Counted from the stretch's first letter, positions 26,386 to 36,057 are shown. The stretch is 64,000 bases of DNA from Afipia clevelandensis ATCC 49720 (GCF_000336555.1 NZ_KB375281.1:2778926-2842925), one strand, 5' to 3'. Notes: generated by a model not told the origin, from the letters alone. Made by a program: numbers and translations.

Positions 26386-28860
26386 TCAGGTGCCGCGCGG
26401 CTTGACCCGGCGTGTCGGCAGCGCCGAAGCCGGGTCTTCCGGCCAGGGATGGCGCGGATAGCGCCCGCGCAGGTCGGAGCGCACGGCGGCATACGACCCG
26501 CGCCAGAAACCCGGCAGATCGCGCGTCACCTGAACCGGGCGGTGCGCGGGGGACAGCAGTTCCAGCACCAGCGGGATTTTGCCCTTCGCAATGGAAGGAT
26601 GGGTGTTGAGCCCGAACAGTTCCTGCAGCCTCACCGCAATGGTCGGCCCCTGCTCGGCTTCATAATCAATCGGCAACGAGGTTCCGGTCGGCGCCTCGAA
26701 ATGGGTCGGCGCTTCGTGGTCGAGTTTGGCGCGCGCATCCCATGGCAACAGATTCATCAGCGCATCGGAGAAATCGCCCGCGGAAAAACCCGCCAGCGAG
26801 GTCTTGTTGAACAGCGCAGGCACCAGCCAGTCCGCGCGCGTCTCCGCCAATGCGCTGTCGGACAAATCGGGCCAGTCTTCGGGAGACGCCGCGCGCAAAA
26901 ACATCACGCGGTCGCGCCATTGCTTGAGCGCCTTCGACCAGGGCAGCCGCTCGATACCCGCCGCGATCAGACCATCGGCCAGCACGCGCGCGGTTTCCGC
27001 CGACGGCGACACCGGCAACGTCTGCTCGGAGAGCGTGACGGCATGCAGCTTCTTCCGGCGCCGGGCGCGCAGCGCCATCGCGGCGCGATCGAAGGTGATC
27101 TCGTCATCGCTCTGGATATGATCGGCGAACTGCTGCTCGATTTCGCTTTGCGTGATCGGCGCCGCCAGCAAGATACGTCCGTTCGCTGCCGTGCCGGTCA
27201 GTTCGGCCACAGCGATATAAGGCGACTTCGCGAGCGCGGAGGTTTGCTCAATGCTCGCGCCGCGTCCGTTGGCCAGCACGAACGATCCATTGCCGCGATT
27301 GCGGGCCACGCGATCCGGGAAGGCGAGCGCGAGCATGAGGCCGGTCGAAAGCGAACGATCCGCCACATCGAACGGCTCATTCGCCGCCACCTGCTTCGCC
27401 CAGCGCTCGGCCAGTTGCCGCGCGCTTTGCGCCCGCTGCGACCGATCACGGCGGAAAAGATCGAGACGCGCATCGAGGTCGGCGCTGTCGCCGCCAAGAC
27501 CGCGCTCGGTGAGGATCGCCGCGATCAACGCAGCCTCGTCCCCCGAACCGAGCCGATGCGAATCCACGATCATGCGCGCAAGGCGCGGCGGCAATGCCAG
27601 CGCACGCAGGCTGTTGCCTTCCGGCGTAATCCGGCCTGTCTCATCCAGCGCATTCAGTTCGCGAAGAAGATTGCGCGCTTCGGTCATTGCCGGCAACGGC
27701 GGCGGGTCGAGGAACGCCAGCGCCGCTGGATCGCTCGCGCCCCAATGCGCCAGATCGAGCACCAGCGACGACAGGTCGGCCGAGAGAATCTCGGGCCGGG
27801 TGTAAGCCTCCAGCGACGCGGTCTGCGGCTCGTCCCACAGCCGGTAACAGATACCAGGCTCGGTGCGGCCCGCGCGGCCCCGGCGCTGGTCTACGGCTGC
27901 GCGTGAGGCGCGGATGGTTTCGAGCCGCGTGAGGCCGATGTCCGGCTCATAGCGCGGCACGCGCGCCATGCCGGAATCCACCACAATGCGCACGCCCTCG
28001 ATGGTCAGCGAGGTTTCCGCAATCGAGGTCGCCAGCACCACCTTGCGCTGGCCCTTGGGCGGCGGCGAGATGGCGCGGTCCTGCACGCCGGCGTCAAGCG
28101 CGCCGAACAGCGGAACAATTTCCGTGTTCGGATCGCTGACGCGCTCGGCGAGAAAATTCTGGGTGCGGCGGATTTCCGCTGCACCCGGCAGGAACGCCAG
28201 CACCGAGCCAGTCTCCGCACGCAACGCCGTCGCAATCGCATCCGCCATCTGGCGTTCAATCTGCACGTCCGGCTTGCGGCCGAGATAACGCGTCTCGACG
28301 GGGAATGCGCGGCCTTCGCTTTCGATCACAGGCGCATGGCCGAGCAGCTTGGCAACGCGCGCGCCGTCGAGCGTCGCCGACATCACAAGAATGCGTAAGT
28401 CCTCGCGCAGTCCTGTTTGCGCATCACGCGCGAGTGCAAGACCGAGGTCTGCATCGAGCGAGCGTTCATGGAATTCGTCGAACAGTACGGCGGCGATGCC
28501 GTTGAGTTCAGGATCGTCCAGAATCTGGCGGGTGAAAATGCCTTCGGTCACCACCTCGATCCGCGTGGCCCGTGAAACCTTCGAGCCAAATCGCACGCGA
28601 TAGCCAACAGTGTCGCCAACCTTTTCGCCGAGCGTTTGCGCCATGCGTTCGGCGGCGGCACGCGCCGCGATCCGGCGCGGCTCCAGCACGATGATCTTCT
28701 TTTTAGCGGTCCACTCCGCATCCAGCAGCGCCAACGGCACGCGCGTCGTCTTGCCCGCGCCCGGCGGCGCCACCAACACGGCGGTGCTGCTGCGCGCAAG
28801 CGCCGCTGTCAGGTCATCGAGGACAGCGTCGATGGGAAGAGGCGTGGAGAAGTTCATCAT
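26386..28860 (-). CDS. hrpB: ATP-dependent helicase HrpB
   Basis: This 824-residue DEAH/RHA-type helicase has Walker A APPGAGKTTRVPLAL near residue 30, motif II DEFHERSLDADLGL near 123 (DEFH in place of DEAH), motif III MSATLDG near 155, and motifs V-VI LATSIAETSLTIEGVRIVVDSG and QRRGRAGRTEPG around 270-340. These are followed by the HA2/ratchet region and the HrpB-specific C-terminal domain. Its cellular substrate is not well defined. I use ATG 28860; the frame extends into a family A repeat to 28905, reading MDCFASLAMT, which is repeat sequence rather than HrpB. Confidence 0.93.
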   Translation of the reverse strand: MMNFSTPLPIDAVLDDLTAALARSSTAVLVAPPGAGKTTRVPLALLDAEWTAKKKIIVLEPRRIAARAAAERMAQTLGEKVGDTVGYRVRFGSKVSRATRIEVVTEGIFTRQILDDPELNGIAAVLFDEFHERSLDADLGLALARDAQTGLREDLRILVMSATLDGARVAKLLGHAPVIESEGRAFPVETRYLGRKPDVQIERQMADAIATALRAETGSVLAFLPGAAEIRRTQNFLAERVSDPNTEIVPLFGALDAGVQDRAISPPPKGQRKVVLATSIAETSLTIEGVRIVVDSGMARVPRYEPDIGLTRLETIRASRAAVDQRRGRAGRTEPGICYRLWDEPQTASLEAYTRPEILSADLSSLVLDLAHWGASDPAALAFLDPPPLPAMTEARNLLRELNALDETGRITPEGNSLRALALPPRLARMIVDSHRLGSGDEAALIAAILTERGLGGDSADLDARLDLFRRDRSQRAQSARQLAERWAKQVAANEPFDVADRSLSTGLMLALAFPDRVARNRGNGSFVLANGRGASIEQTSALAKSPYIAVAELTGTAANGRILLAAPITQSEIEQQFADHIQSDDEITFDRAAMALRARRRKKLHAVTLSEQTLPVSPSAETARVLADGLIAAGIERLPWSKALKQWRDRVMFLRAASPEDWPDLSDSALAETRADWLVPALFNKTSLAGFSAGDFSDALMNLLPWDARAKLDHEAPTHFEAPTGTSLPIDYEAEQGPTIAVRLQELFGLNTHPSIAKGKIPLVLELLSPAHRPVQVTRDLPGFWRGSYAAVRSDLRGRYPRHPWPEDPASALPTRRVKPRGT

Positions 28861-28875
28861 CGTAATAGGTATAAC

Positions 28876-28954
28876 CGTCATTGCGAGCGAAGCGAAGCAA
28901 TCCACTTTTGAGAAAAGCTGGATTGCTTCGTCGCAAGTGCTCCTCGCAATGACG
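28876..28954. repeat. Family A palindromic repeat upstream of hrpB
   Basis: The arms cgtcattgcgagcgaagcga agcaatcc and ggattgcttcgtcgcaagtg ctcctcgcaatgacg pair around ttttgagaaaagct. It fills most of the gap between the ugd stop and the hrpB start; both genes read leftward. Confidence 0.85.
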
Positions 28955-28970
28955 TCTAACTGTCCAGGGC

Positions 28971-30281
28971 TTAGACCGCGCCCCGCCCGACGCTCTCATA
29001 GATGAAGCCGAGCGCCTCCATCTCATCGCGGCGATAGATGTTGCGCAGGTCCACCATCACGGGATTGGCCATCTCGCGCTTGAGGCGCTTCAGGTCGAGC
29101 GCGCGGAACTGGCGCCACTCGGTGACAATCACCAGCGCGTCGGCGTCCTTCGCAACAGCATAAGGGTCTTCGCAATAGGTGATCTCGGGCAGTTCGCCTT
29201 TCGCCTGATCCATGCCTTCCGGATCGTAGGCCCGCACCTTCGCGCCGAGATCGAGCAGACCCGTGATGAGCGGGATCGACGGCGCTTCACGCATGTCGTC
29301 GGTGTCCGGCTTGAAGGTCAGGCCGAGGATGCCGATGGTCTTGCCGCGCAGGTTGCCGCCGAGCGCGCCTGCGACCTTGCGCGCCATCGCGCGCTTGCGG
29401 TTGTCGTTCACCGCGAGCACCGCCTCGACAATGCGCAGCGGCACGTCATGATCCAGCGCCGTCTTCACCAGCGCGCGGGTATCCTTCGGAAAGCATGAGC
29501 CGCCGAAACCGGGACCGGCGTTGAGAAACTTCGAGCCGATGCGGTTGTCTAGGCCGATGCCGCGTGCAACTTCCTGCACGTCGGCGCCGACTTTTTCCGA
29601 CAAATCCGCCATCTCGTTGATGAAGGTGATCTTGGTGGCGAGAAAAGCATTTGCGGCGTACTTGATCAGTTCCGCCGTGCGCCGCTCCGTGTACATGATC
29701 GGCGCCTGATTGAGATAGAGCGGGCGATAGACCTCGCCGAGAACTTTTCGCGCACGCTCATCGGAGGTGCCGACCACGATGCGGTCCGGATGCTTGAAGT
29801 CGCGGATCGCCGCGCCCTCGCGCAGGAATTCCGGATTGGACGCCACCGCCACATCGGCCTGCGGATTGGTTTCGCGGATGATGCGCTCGACCTCGTCGCC
29901 GGTGCCGACCGGCACGGTGGACTTGGTGACAACGACGGTGAAGCCCTGCACGGCCCTTGCGATGTCGCGCGCCGCGGCGTGGACATAGGTCAGGTCGGCA
30001 TGGCCGTCGCCGCGCCGGGACGGCGTGCCGACCGCGATAAACACGGCATCCGCCTTGCCGACGGGACCCGCAATATCGGTGGTGAAATCGAGCCGCCCTG
30101 CACTGACCGAATCCGCGACCAGCCGATCCAGATCCGGTTCGAAAATCGGGATTTCGCCCCGGTTCAGGGCGTCGATCTTGCTGGCGTCGGTATCGACGCA
30201 GGTCACGCGATGGCCGAAGTCCGCAAAACAGGCGCCGGACACCAGCCCCACATACCCCGTGCCGATCATGGCAATCCGCAT
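28971..30281 (-). CDS. UDP-glucose 6-dehydrogenase
   Basis: The enzyme oxidises UDP-glucose to UDP-glucuronate with two NAD(+), supplying exopolysaccharide, LPS and lipid A sugars. In 436 residues: Rossmann motif MIGTGYVGLVSGACFADFG at the start, EFLREGAAIRDF near 150, the central helix FINEMADLSEKVGAD near 205, and the catalytic cysteine in PGFGGSCFPKDTRALV near residue 260. The ATG at 30281 begins exactly at the Rossmann fold; 22 upstream in-frame codons are not family-like. TTAACGAT lies just upstream of the start. Confidence 0.95.
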   Translation of the reverse strand: MRIAMIGTGYVGLVSGACFADFGHRVTCVDTDASKIDALNRGEIPIFEPDLDRLVADSVSAGRLDFTTDIAGPVGKADAVFIAVGTPSRRGDGHADLTYVHAAARDIARAVQGFTVVVTKSTVPVGTGDEVERIIRETNPQADVAVASNPEFLREGAAIRDFKHPDRIVVGTSDERARKVLGEVYRPLYLNQAPIMYTERRTAELIKYAANAFLATKITFINEMADLSEKVGADVQEVARGIGLDNRIGSKFLNAGPGFGGSCFPKDTRALVKTALDHDVPLRIVEAVLAVNDNRKRAMARKVAGALGGNLRGKTIGILGLTFKPDTDDMREAPSIPLITGLLDLGAKVRAYDPEGMDQAKGELPEITYCEDPYAVAKDADALVIVTEWRQFRALDLKRLKREMANPVMVDLRNIYRRDEMEALGFIYESVGRGAV

Positions 30282-30422
30282 ATACCGCCTCGTTAACGAT
30301 GTTCCGTTTCGCGGGGCTTTTAGCGCAAATCCGCGTGAAGGGGGCACAACATTTGTATGAATAAAGGAGAATGAAACCCCTGCGCATCAGGATGGCGCGC
30401 AACTGGACCGAAACGGGACACC

Positions 30423-31481
30423 ATGAACAGCAACGGCACATCCGGCGCACGCGCCCTGCCCGCCTCCGAGCGGATCGACTGGGTCGATTACGCCAAGGGC
30501 ATCTGCATTGTCATGGTCGTCATGATGCATTCGACGCTGGGCGTCGAGGCGGCGGCGGGCAAACAGGGCTTCATGCACCTGTTCGTCGAGTTTGCAAGGC
30601 CGTTCCGGATGCCGGATTTCTTCCTGATTTCGGGTCTTTTCCTGGCACGGGTGATCGGCCGCGACTGGCGCACCTATCTGGACCGCAAGGTGGTCCATTT
30701 CGCCTACTTCTATGTGCTGTGGGTCACGATCCAGTTCGGCTTCAAGGCGCCCGCTTTCGCCGCCGAACAGGGCTGGGCCCATGTCGGTGTCATGTATCTG
30801 CAATCTTTCATCGAGCCGTTCGGCACGCTGTGGTTCATCTACCTGCTGCCCATTTTCTTCGTCGTGACCAAAGCCACGCTGCGCATTCCTGCGCCGCTGA
30901 TCTGGCTCATCGCCGCCGGGCTTGAGGCCATGCATGTGTCCACCGGTTGGACCGTGATCGACGAATTCGCCGCGCGGTTTGTGTATTTCTATTCCGGCTA
31001 TCTGTTCGCCAACTACGTGTTCGCGCTCGCCAGCCGGGCTCAGGAAAAGCCAAGCGCTGCACTGCTCGGCCTCGCCGCATGGGCCATCGCCAACGGCGTT
31101 CTGGTGTTCGCAGGCTTTGGCGACCGGCCGGTCATTTCGCTGGTGCTCGGGTTCGCCGGCGCCTGCGCCGTGATCGTTACCGGCGCGCTGCTGGCGCGCG
31201 CCAACTGGCTCGGCTTCGTGCGTTACTGCGGCGAGCATTCCATCGTGATCTACCTCGCCTTCTTCCTGCCGATGGCGGTCACCCGCGTGGTGCTGCTGAA
31301 GACCGGCATCATCGCCGATATCGGCGTGGTCTCACTGATCGACACCGTCGCGGGCGTGACCGGCGCCGTCCTGATGTGGTGGGGCGCCAGGCGCGCCGGG
31401 CTCAACTTCCTGTTCGAGCGGCCGGAGATGTTCTGGATCGCGCCGAAGCAGAAACGCCCCGCCCTTCAGGCGGCGGAGTAA
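30423..31481 (+). CDS. Acyltransferase family 3 membrane protein
   Basis: A 352-residue integral membrane protein with about ten hydrophobic segments and the acyltransferase_3 signature: RIDWVDYAKGICIVMVVMMH (residues about 19-38, with the conserved Asp and His), FRMPDFFLISGLFLAR and FGTLWFIYLLPIFFV. Such enzymes O-acetylate or succinylate periplasmic glucans, exopolysaccharide or LPS. It lies divergent to UDP-glucose dehydrogenase, consistent with surface polysaccharide decoration, but the acceptor is unknown. A strong aaaggag precedes another ATG at 30371 in a different frame. Confidence 0.87.
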   Translation: MNSNGTSGARALPASERIDWVDYAKGICIVMVVMMHSTLGVEAAAGKQGFMHLFVEFARPFRMPDFFLISGLFLARVIGRDWRTYLDRKVVHFAYFYVLWVTIQFGFKAPAFAAEQGWAHVGVMYLQSFIEPFGTLWFIYLLPIFFVVTKATLRIPAPLIWLIAAGLEAMHVSTGWTVIDEFAARFVYFYSGYLFANYVFALASRAQEKPSAALLGLAAWAIANGVLVFAGFGDRPVISLVLGFAGACAVIVTGALLARANWLGFVRYCGEHSIVIYLAFFLPMAVTRVVLLKTGIIADIGVVSLIDTVAGVTGAVLMWWGARRAGLNFLFERPEMFWIAPKQKRPALQAAE

Positions 31482-31490
31482 GTTCAGTGT

Positions 31491-31620
31491 GACGTCGTCC
31501 CCGCGCAGGCGGGGACCCATAACCACCAAACGTCATGGCAATAGCGAGTAAGTAACTCCGGTATCCACGTCAAATTGAGAGTGCAGGGAGTATGGGTCCC
31601 CGCCTGCGCGGGGACGACGC
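31491..31620. repeat. Family D composite repeat with terminal palindromes
   Basis: The ends are inverted: gacgtcgtccccgcgcaggc ggggacccataacca on the left and gggtccccgcctgcgcgggg acgacgc on the right, around about 60 central bases. Each end is also a hairpin on its own. The centre contains gtgcagggagtatgggt, which recurs as cgcagggagtctgggt in the copy at 52907-53027. Half copies are at 2873-2905 and 56786-56820. Confidence 0.8.
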
Positions 31621-31708
31621 CGATTTTCGGGAATGGCGGCAAAGAATCCCGTGCGCATCTGCCCCGCAAAGGGGTGTCAATCGCGGCCAAAATCCCTAAA
31701 TTGCGCCC

Positions 31709-34700
31709 ATGCCCAAAAAGCCTGCGTCCCCCGCGAAATCGCCCGCCACGAAACCCGCCGCGAAGCCTGCAACGGCCAAGCCCGCAACGGCGACAGCCAA
31801 TGCGCCTCGCCGCGGCGATCACGTCTTTCTGGTGGATGGCTCGGGCTATATCTTCCGCGCCTATCACGCCCTGCCGCCGCTGAACCGCAAGTCGGACGGT
31901 CTACAGGTCAATGCCGTGCTCGGCTTCTGCAACATGCTGTGGAAGCTGATGCGCGACATGCCGCCGGACAACCGGCCGACCCATCTCGCCATTATCTTCG
32001 ACAAGTCCGAGGTCACCTTCCGCAACAAGCTCTATCCCGAGTACAAGGCGCAGCGTCCGGCTGCCCCGGACGATTTGATTCCCCAATTCGCGTTGATCCG
32101 CGAAGCGGTCCGCGCCTTCGACCTGCCGTGTCTGGAACAGATCGGCTTCGAGGCCGACGACCTGATTGCAACCTATGTACGCGAGGCCTGCGAGCGCGGC
32201 GCGACGGCGACCATCGTGTCCTCCGACAAGGACCTGATGCAACTGGTGACCGATTGCGTGTCGATGTACGACACCATGAAGGATCGCCGCATCGGCATTC
32301 CGGAGGTGATCGAGAAATTCGGCGTGCCGCCCGAGAAGGTGGTGGAGGTGCAGGCGCTGGCGGGCGACTCGGTCGACAACGTGCCGGGCGTGCCGGGCAT
32401 CGGCATCAAGACCGCGGCACAGCTTATCACCGAATACGGTGATCTCGAAACCCTGCTCAAGCGCGCCCCCGAGATCAAGCAGCCGAAGCGGCGCGAGTCG
32501 CTGATCGAACACGCCGAGAAGGCGCGCATCTCCCGTCAGTTGGTGCAACTCGACGACAAGGTGAAGCTCGACGTCCCGCTGGACGACCTCGCCGTTCATG
32601 AACCGGATTCGCGCAAGCTGATCGCGTTCCTCAAGGCGATGGAATTCTCGACGCTGACGCGGCGCGTGGCTGAGTATTCCCAGATCGATCCGTCGGATGT
32701 CGAAGCCGACACCAACACAAAGAGTGCATCCGCACGCACCGACGCCCCTGCCGAATCAGCCGCAACGCCGCCGCTGGGCGGCGAGCCGGACCTGTTTGGA
32801 AAAAGTCCATCCTCAACCGCCGGCCAATGGGCGGGTTCTGCAAAGCCGAAGCAGACCGCAGGCAACAGCGGCCCGCAGACTCCGAAAGCGCTGGCCGATG
32901 CCCGCGCCGAGGAAGCGCGCGGCGCAAAGTTCAACCGCGCCGCTTACGCGACGATCAAGAGCCTCGACGAATTGAAGCGCTGGACCGCGCGCGCCTTCGA
33001 TAGCGGTCAGCTCGCACTTACGGTCGAAACGGCGAGTACCGATCCGATGCAGGCCGAGATCACCGGCATCTCGCTGGCCACCGGTGTCAGTGAGGCCTGC
33101 TACATCCCGCTCGGGCATACCAAGCCCGGCGACGGTGCGGGCCTGTTCGCGGGCGGCCTCGCGCCGGACCAGATCAAGACCGCAGACGCGCTGGCTGTGC
33201 TCAATCCGCTGCTTACCGACGCCGGCGTGCTCAAGATCGGCCATGATCTGAAGTTCGACACCGTGGTGCTCGCCCAGCACGGCATCGCCATGGCGCCGGT
33301 CGAAGACACCATCCTGATTTCCTATGTGCTGGATGCAGGCCGCGCGAAACACGATCAGGAATCGCTGGCCGAGAGCTGGTTCGGCCACAAAACCATCGGC
33401 TTCGGCGATCTTGTCGGCAGCGGCAAGAGCCGCATCACCTACGATCAGGTGCCGATTGAGAAGGCCGCAGAATACGCCGCCGAACGCGCGGATGTCGCGT
33501 TCAGACTCTGGCGCGTGCTGAAGCCGCGCCTGTTGGCCTATCGCGTCAACACCGTGTACGAGACGCTGGAGCGTCCGCTGGTGCCGGTGCTGGCGCGCAT
33601 GGAACGGCGCGGAATTTCCATCGACAGACAAGTGCTGTCGCGCCTGTCCGGCGAATTCGCCCAGACCGCCGCGCGGGTCGAGGCCGACATCCAGAAGATG
33701 GCGGGTGAGCCGATCAATCCGGGCAGCCCGAAGCAGCTCGGCGACATCATGTTCGGCAAGATGGGGCTGCCGGGCGGCGCGAAAACCAAGACCGGTGCAT
33801 GGTCCACCTCGGCGCAAATCCTCGACGAACTCGCCGAGGCCGGGCATGAATTCCCCGCCCGCGTGCTCGAATGGCGGCAGGTCACCAAGCTGAAATCCAC
33901 CTACACGGATTCGCTGCCGGAATACGTCAATCCGCAGACCCAGCGTGTTCACACCACCTACGCGCTCGCGGCAACCACGACGGGGCGGCTGTCCTCCAAC
34001 GAGCCGAACCTGCAGAACATTCCGGTGCGCACCGAGGACGGCCGCAAGATCCGCAAGGCCTTTATCGCCACCAGGGGCCACAAGCTCGTCTCGGCGGACT
34101 ATTCTCAAATCGAATTGCGACTGCTGGCGGAGATCGCCGACATTCCCTCGCTCAAGCAGGCGTTCCACGACAAGCTCGACATTCACGCCATGACGGCGTC
34201 GGAAATGTTCGGCGTGCCGATCAAGGACATGCCGGGCGAAGTGCGCCGCCGCGCCAAGGCGATCAACTTCGGCATCATCTACGGCATCTCGGCGTTCGGC
34301 CTTGCCAACCAGCTCGGCATTCCGCGCGAAGAGGCCGGCGCTTACATCAAGAAGTATTTCGAGCGCTTCCCCGGCATCCGCGCGTATATGGATGCGACGC
34401 GCGACTTCTGCCGCGAGAACGGCTATGTCGAAACTATCTTCGGCCGCAAGTGTCACTACCCGGACATCAAGGCCAGCAATCCGTCGATCCGCTCGTTCAA
34501 CGAGCGCGCCGCCATCAACGCGCGGCTGCAAGGCTCCGCCGCCGATATCATCCGCCGCGCCATGATCCGGATGGAGGATACGCTCGCGGAGCACAAGCTG
34601 TCGGCGCAGATGCTACTGCAGGTGCATGACGAACTGATCTTCGAGGTGCCCGAGGACGAGGTGGCGGCGACGCTGCCGGTGATCCAGCATGTGATGCAGG

Positions 34701-34783
34701 ACGCGCCATTCCCGGCGGTGTCGCTGTCGGTGCCGCTGCAAGTCGATGCAAGAGCAGCGAGCAACTGGGACGAAGCGCATTGA
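31709..34783 (+). CDS. polA: DNA polymerase I
   Basis: PolA fills repair gaps and replaces Okazaki RNA primers. In 1024 residues there is a Lys/Pro/Ala-rich tail (1-30), the 5' nuclease domain (about 33-300, VFLVDGSGYIFRAYHALPPL and GFEADDLIATYV), a low-complexity linker (about 335-395), a 3'-5' exonuclease-like domain (about 415-610) and the polymerase domain with motif A SADYSQIELRLLAEI, motif B RRRAKAINFGIIYGIS and motif C LQVHDELIFEVP. In the exonuclease domain two carboxylates that align with E. coli D355 and D501 appear as T438 and R593, while E440, D517 and Y589 remain. Proofreading is therefore doubtful. Confidence 0.97.
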   Translation: MPKKPASPAKSPATKPAAKPATAKPATATANAPRRGDHVFLVDGSGYIFRAYHALPPLNRKSDGLQVNAVLGFCNMLWKLMRDMPPDNRPTHLAIIFDKSEVTFRNKLYPEYKAQRPAAPDDLIPQFALIREAVRAFDLPCLEQIGFEADDLIATYVREACERGATATIVSSDKDLMQLVTDCVSMYDTMKDRRIGIPEVIEKFGVPPEKVVEVQALAGDSVDNVPGVPGIGIKTAAQLITEYGDLETLLKRAPEIKQPKRRESLIEHAEKARISRQLVQLDDKVKLDVPLDDLAVHEPDSRKLIAFLKAMEFSTLTRRVAEYSQIDPSDVEADTNTKSASARTDAPAESAATPPLGGEPDLFGKSPSSTAGQWAGSAKPKQTAGNSGPQTPKALADARAEEARGAKFNRAAYATIKSLDELKRWTARAFDSGQLALTVETASTDPMQAEITGISLATGVSEACYIPLGHTKPGDGAGLFAGGLAPDQIKTADALAVLNPLLTDAGVLKIGHDLKFDTVVLAQHGIAMAPVEDTILISYVLDAGRAKHDQESLAESWFGHKTIGFGDLVGSGKSRITYDQVPIEKAAEYAAERADVAFRLWRVLKPRLLAYRVNTVYETLERPLVPVLARMERRGISIDRQVLSRLSGEFAQTAARVEADIQKMAGEPINPGSPKQLGDIMFGKMGLPGGAKTKTGAWSTSAQILDELAEAGHEFPARVLEWRQVTKLKSTYTDSLPEYVNPQTQRVHTTYALAATTTGRLSSNEPNLQNIPVRTEDGRKIRKAFIATRGHKLVSADYSQIELRLLAEIADIPSLKQAFHDKLDIHAMTASEMFGVPIKDMPGEVRRRAKAINFGIIYGISAFGLANQLGIPREEAGAYIKKYFERFPGIRAYMDATRDFCRENGYVETIFGRKCHYPDIKASNPSIRSFNERAAINARLQGSAADIIRRAMIRMEDTLAEHKLSAQMLLQVHDELIFEVPEDEVAATLPVIQHVMQDAPFPAVSLSVPLQVDARAASNWDEAH

Positions 34784-34806
34784 TGGCTGGCGCGAGGCTG
34801 TAGCAC

Positions 34807-35427
34807 GTGACCCCCTCCCTGCTCGCCTTCGCGCTGACCTGCCTTGTGATCGAGATCACCCCGGGGCCGAACATGGCCTATCTCGCTGCGCTGTCGCTCT
34901 CGCAAGGCGTGCGCGCGGGTCTGGCAGCGGTTGCAGGGATCGCGCTCGGTCTTGCGGTTTATGGTGTGGCGGCCTCGCTCGGCCTCAGCGCCATTATCGA
35001 CAACTCGCGCTTTCTCTATGAAGCGCTGCGCTGGGGCGGCGTCGTCTATCTGCTCTGGCTGGCATGGGAGGCATGGGCCGCCGAGCGCGAAGTATCTCCC
35101 GACGCGGTCGATGGCGGGATCAATCCATGGACCGCATTCCAGCGCGGGCTGATCACCAACCTCCTCAATCCGAAGGCCGCAGTGTTCTATGTCGCCGTGC
35201 TGCCGGATTTCATCCAGATCGGCAAAGGCGCAGTTGCAGCGCAGACGCTGATGCTGTCGGCGATCTATGTCGGCATCGCCACCGCGATCCATCTCACCAT
35301 CGTGCTGCTCGCCTCGCGGCTGCAGCGCGTGATCGCAACACCGGCGCAGCGCCGCACGGTTCGCCGGGTGCTTGCCGTGCTGCTGGCGGCGATTGCCGTC
35401 TGGTTCGCCTTCAGCACCAGCCGCTGA
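34807..35427 (+). CDS. LysE/RhtB-family amino acid exporter
   Basis: A 206-residue protein with six hydrophobic segments and the LysE signature near the N-terminus: LVIEITPGPNMAYLAALSLSQG (residues about 11-32) and the later FQRGLITNLLNPKAAVFYVAVL (near 116-137). Such proteins export amino acids or related metabolites. The specific substrate cannot be inferred. The start is GTG at 34807, 23 bases after polA. Confidence 0.92.
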   Translation: MTPSLLAFALTCLVIEITPGPNMAYLAALSLSQGVRAGLAAVAGIALGLAVYGVAASLGLSAIIDNSRFLYEALRWGGVVYLLWLAWEAWAAEREVSPDAVDGGINPWTAFQRGLITNLLNPKAAVFYVAVLPDFIQIGKGAVAAQTLMLSAIYVGIATAIHLTIVLLASRLQRVIATPAQRRTVRRVLAVLLAAIAVWFAFSTSR

Positions 35428-35430
35428 GAG

Positions 35431-36057
35431 CTATCCCAGCTTCACCTCAAACCCGCGCTTGACGCCGGGTCGCGCCATCATCGCCTCGTACCAGCGCTTG
35501 ACGTGCGGGAACTCTTCCAGCGGCACCTTGTGGCGTTCATGCCGCCATGCCCAGCCGATAATCGCGAAATCCGCCACCGAAATCCGGTCGGCGACGAATT
35601 CATGCTCGGCCAGCCGCCGGTCCAGCACACCATAGAGCCTGCGCGTTTCCTTGGAAAAGCGCTCCAGCCCGTAGCGGCGGTCCTGCTCGTTTTCGAGTGC
35701 GATAAAGTGATGCACCTGTCCGGGCATCGGCCCGAAGCCGCCCATCTGCCACATCAGCCATTCCAGCACCGGAATGCGCTCGCCCAGATCCTGCGGCAGA
35801 AACTGTCCGGTCTTCTCGCCGAGATACAGCAGGATGGCGCCCGACTCGAAAATGCTGACCGGCTTGCCGTGCGGCCCCTCCGGATCGACGATGGCGGGGA
35901 TCTTATTGTTGGGGCTGATCTTCAGGAAATCCGGCGCAAACTGCTCGTCCTTTGAAATGTTGATGGGATGGACCTTGTAGGGCAGCCCCATCTCCTCGAG
36001 TGCGACACTGATCTTGCGGCCGTTCGGCGTATTCCACGCATAGAAGTCGATGGTCAT
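35431..36057 (-). CDS. Glutathione S-transferase, YfcG/YghU-like
   Basis: A 208-residue two-domain GST. The N-terminal thioredoxin-like domain opens with FYAWNTPNGRKISVALEEMG and continues to the cis-proline and Glu-Ser glutathione site (NNKIPAIVDPEG ... VSIFESGAILLYL, near residues 51-75). The helical domain follows. The TPNGRK active-site segment is the hallmark of the YfcG/YghU (Nu-type) group, many of which reduce disulfides. The ATG at 36057 has GGGAG 5 to 6 bases upstream; the open frame before it is not family-like. It converges with lysE after only 3 bases. Confidence 0.92.
   Translation of the reverse strand: MTIDFYAWNTPNGRKISVALEEMGLPYKVHPINISKDEQFAPDFLKISPNNKIPAIVDPEGPHGKPVSIFESGAILLYLGEKTGQFLPQDLGERIPVLEWLMWQMGGFGPMPGQVHHFIALENEQDRRYGLERFSKETRRLYGVLDRRLAEHEFVADRISVADFAIIGWAWRHERHKVPLEEFPHVKRWYEAMMARPGVKRGFEVKLG

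Noticed and set aside
28861-28905. HrpB start at 28905 (MDCFASLAMT ...)
   Set aside because: These codons lie in a family A repeat; the HrpB N-terminus begins at MMNFSTPLPID (28860).
30371-30925. Frame from ATG 30371 with a good Shine-Dalgarno
   Set aside because: It overlaps the acyltransferase gene in another frame and gives an Arg/His-rich shadow; the site may be leftover leader sequence.
32813-34594. 593-codon open frame antisense to polA
   Set aside because: Shadow of polA: low-complexity Arg/Gly/Val composition, no start context, no family motif.
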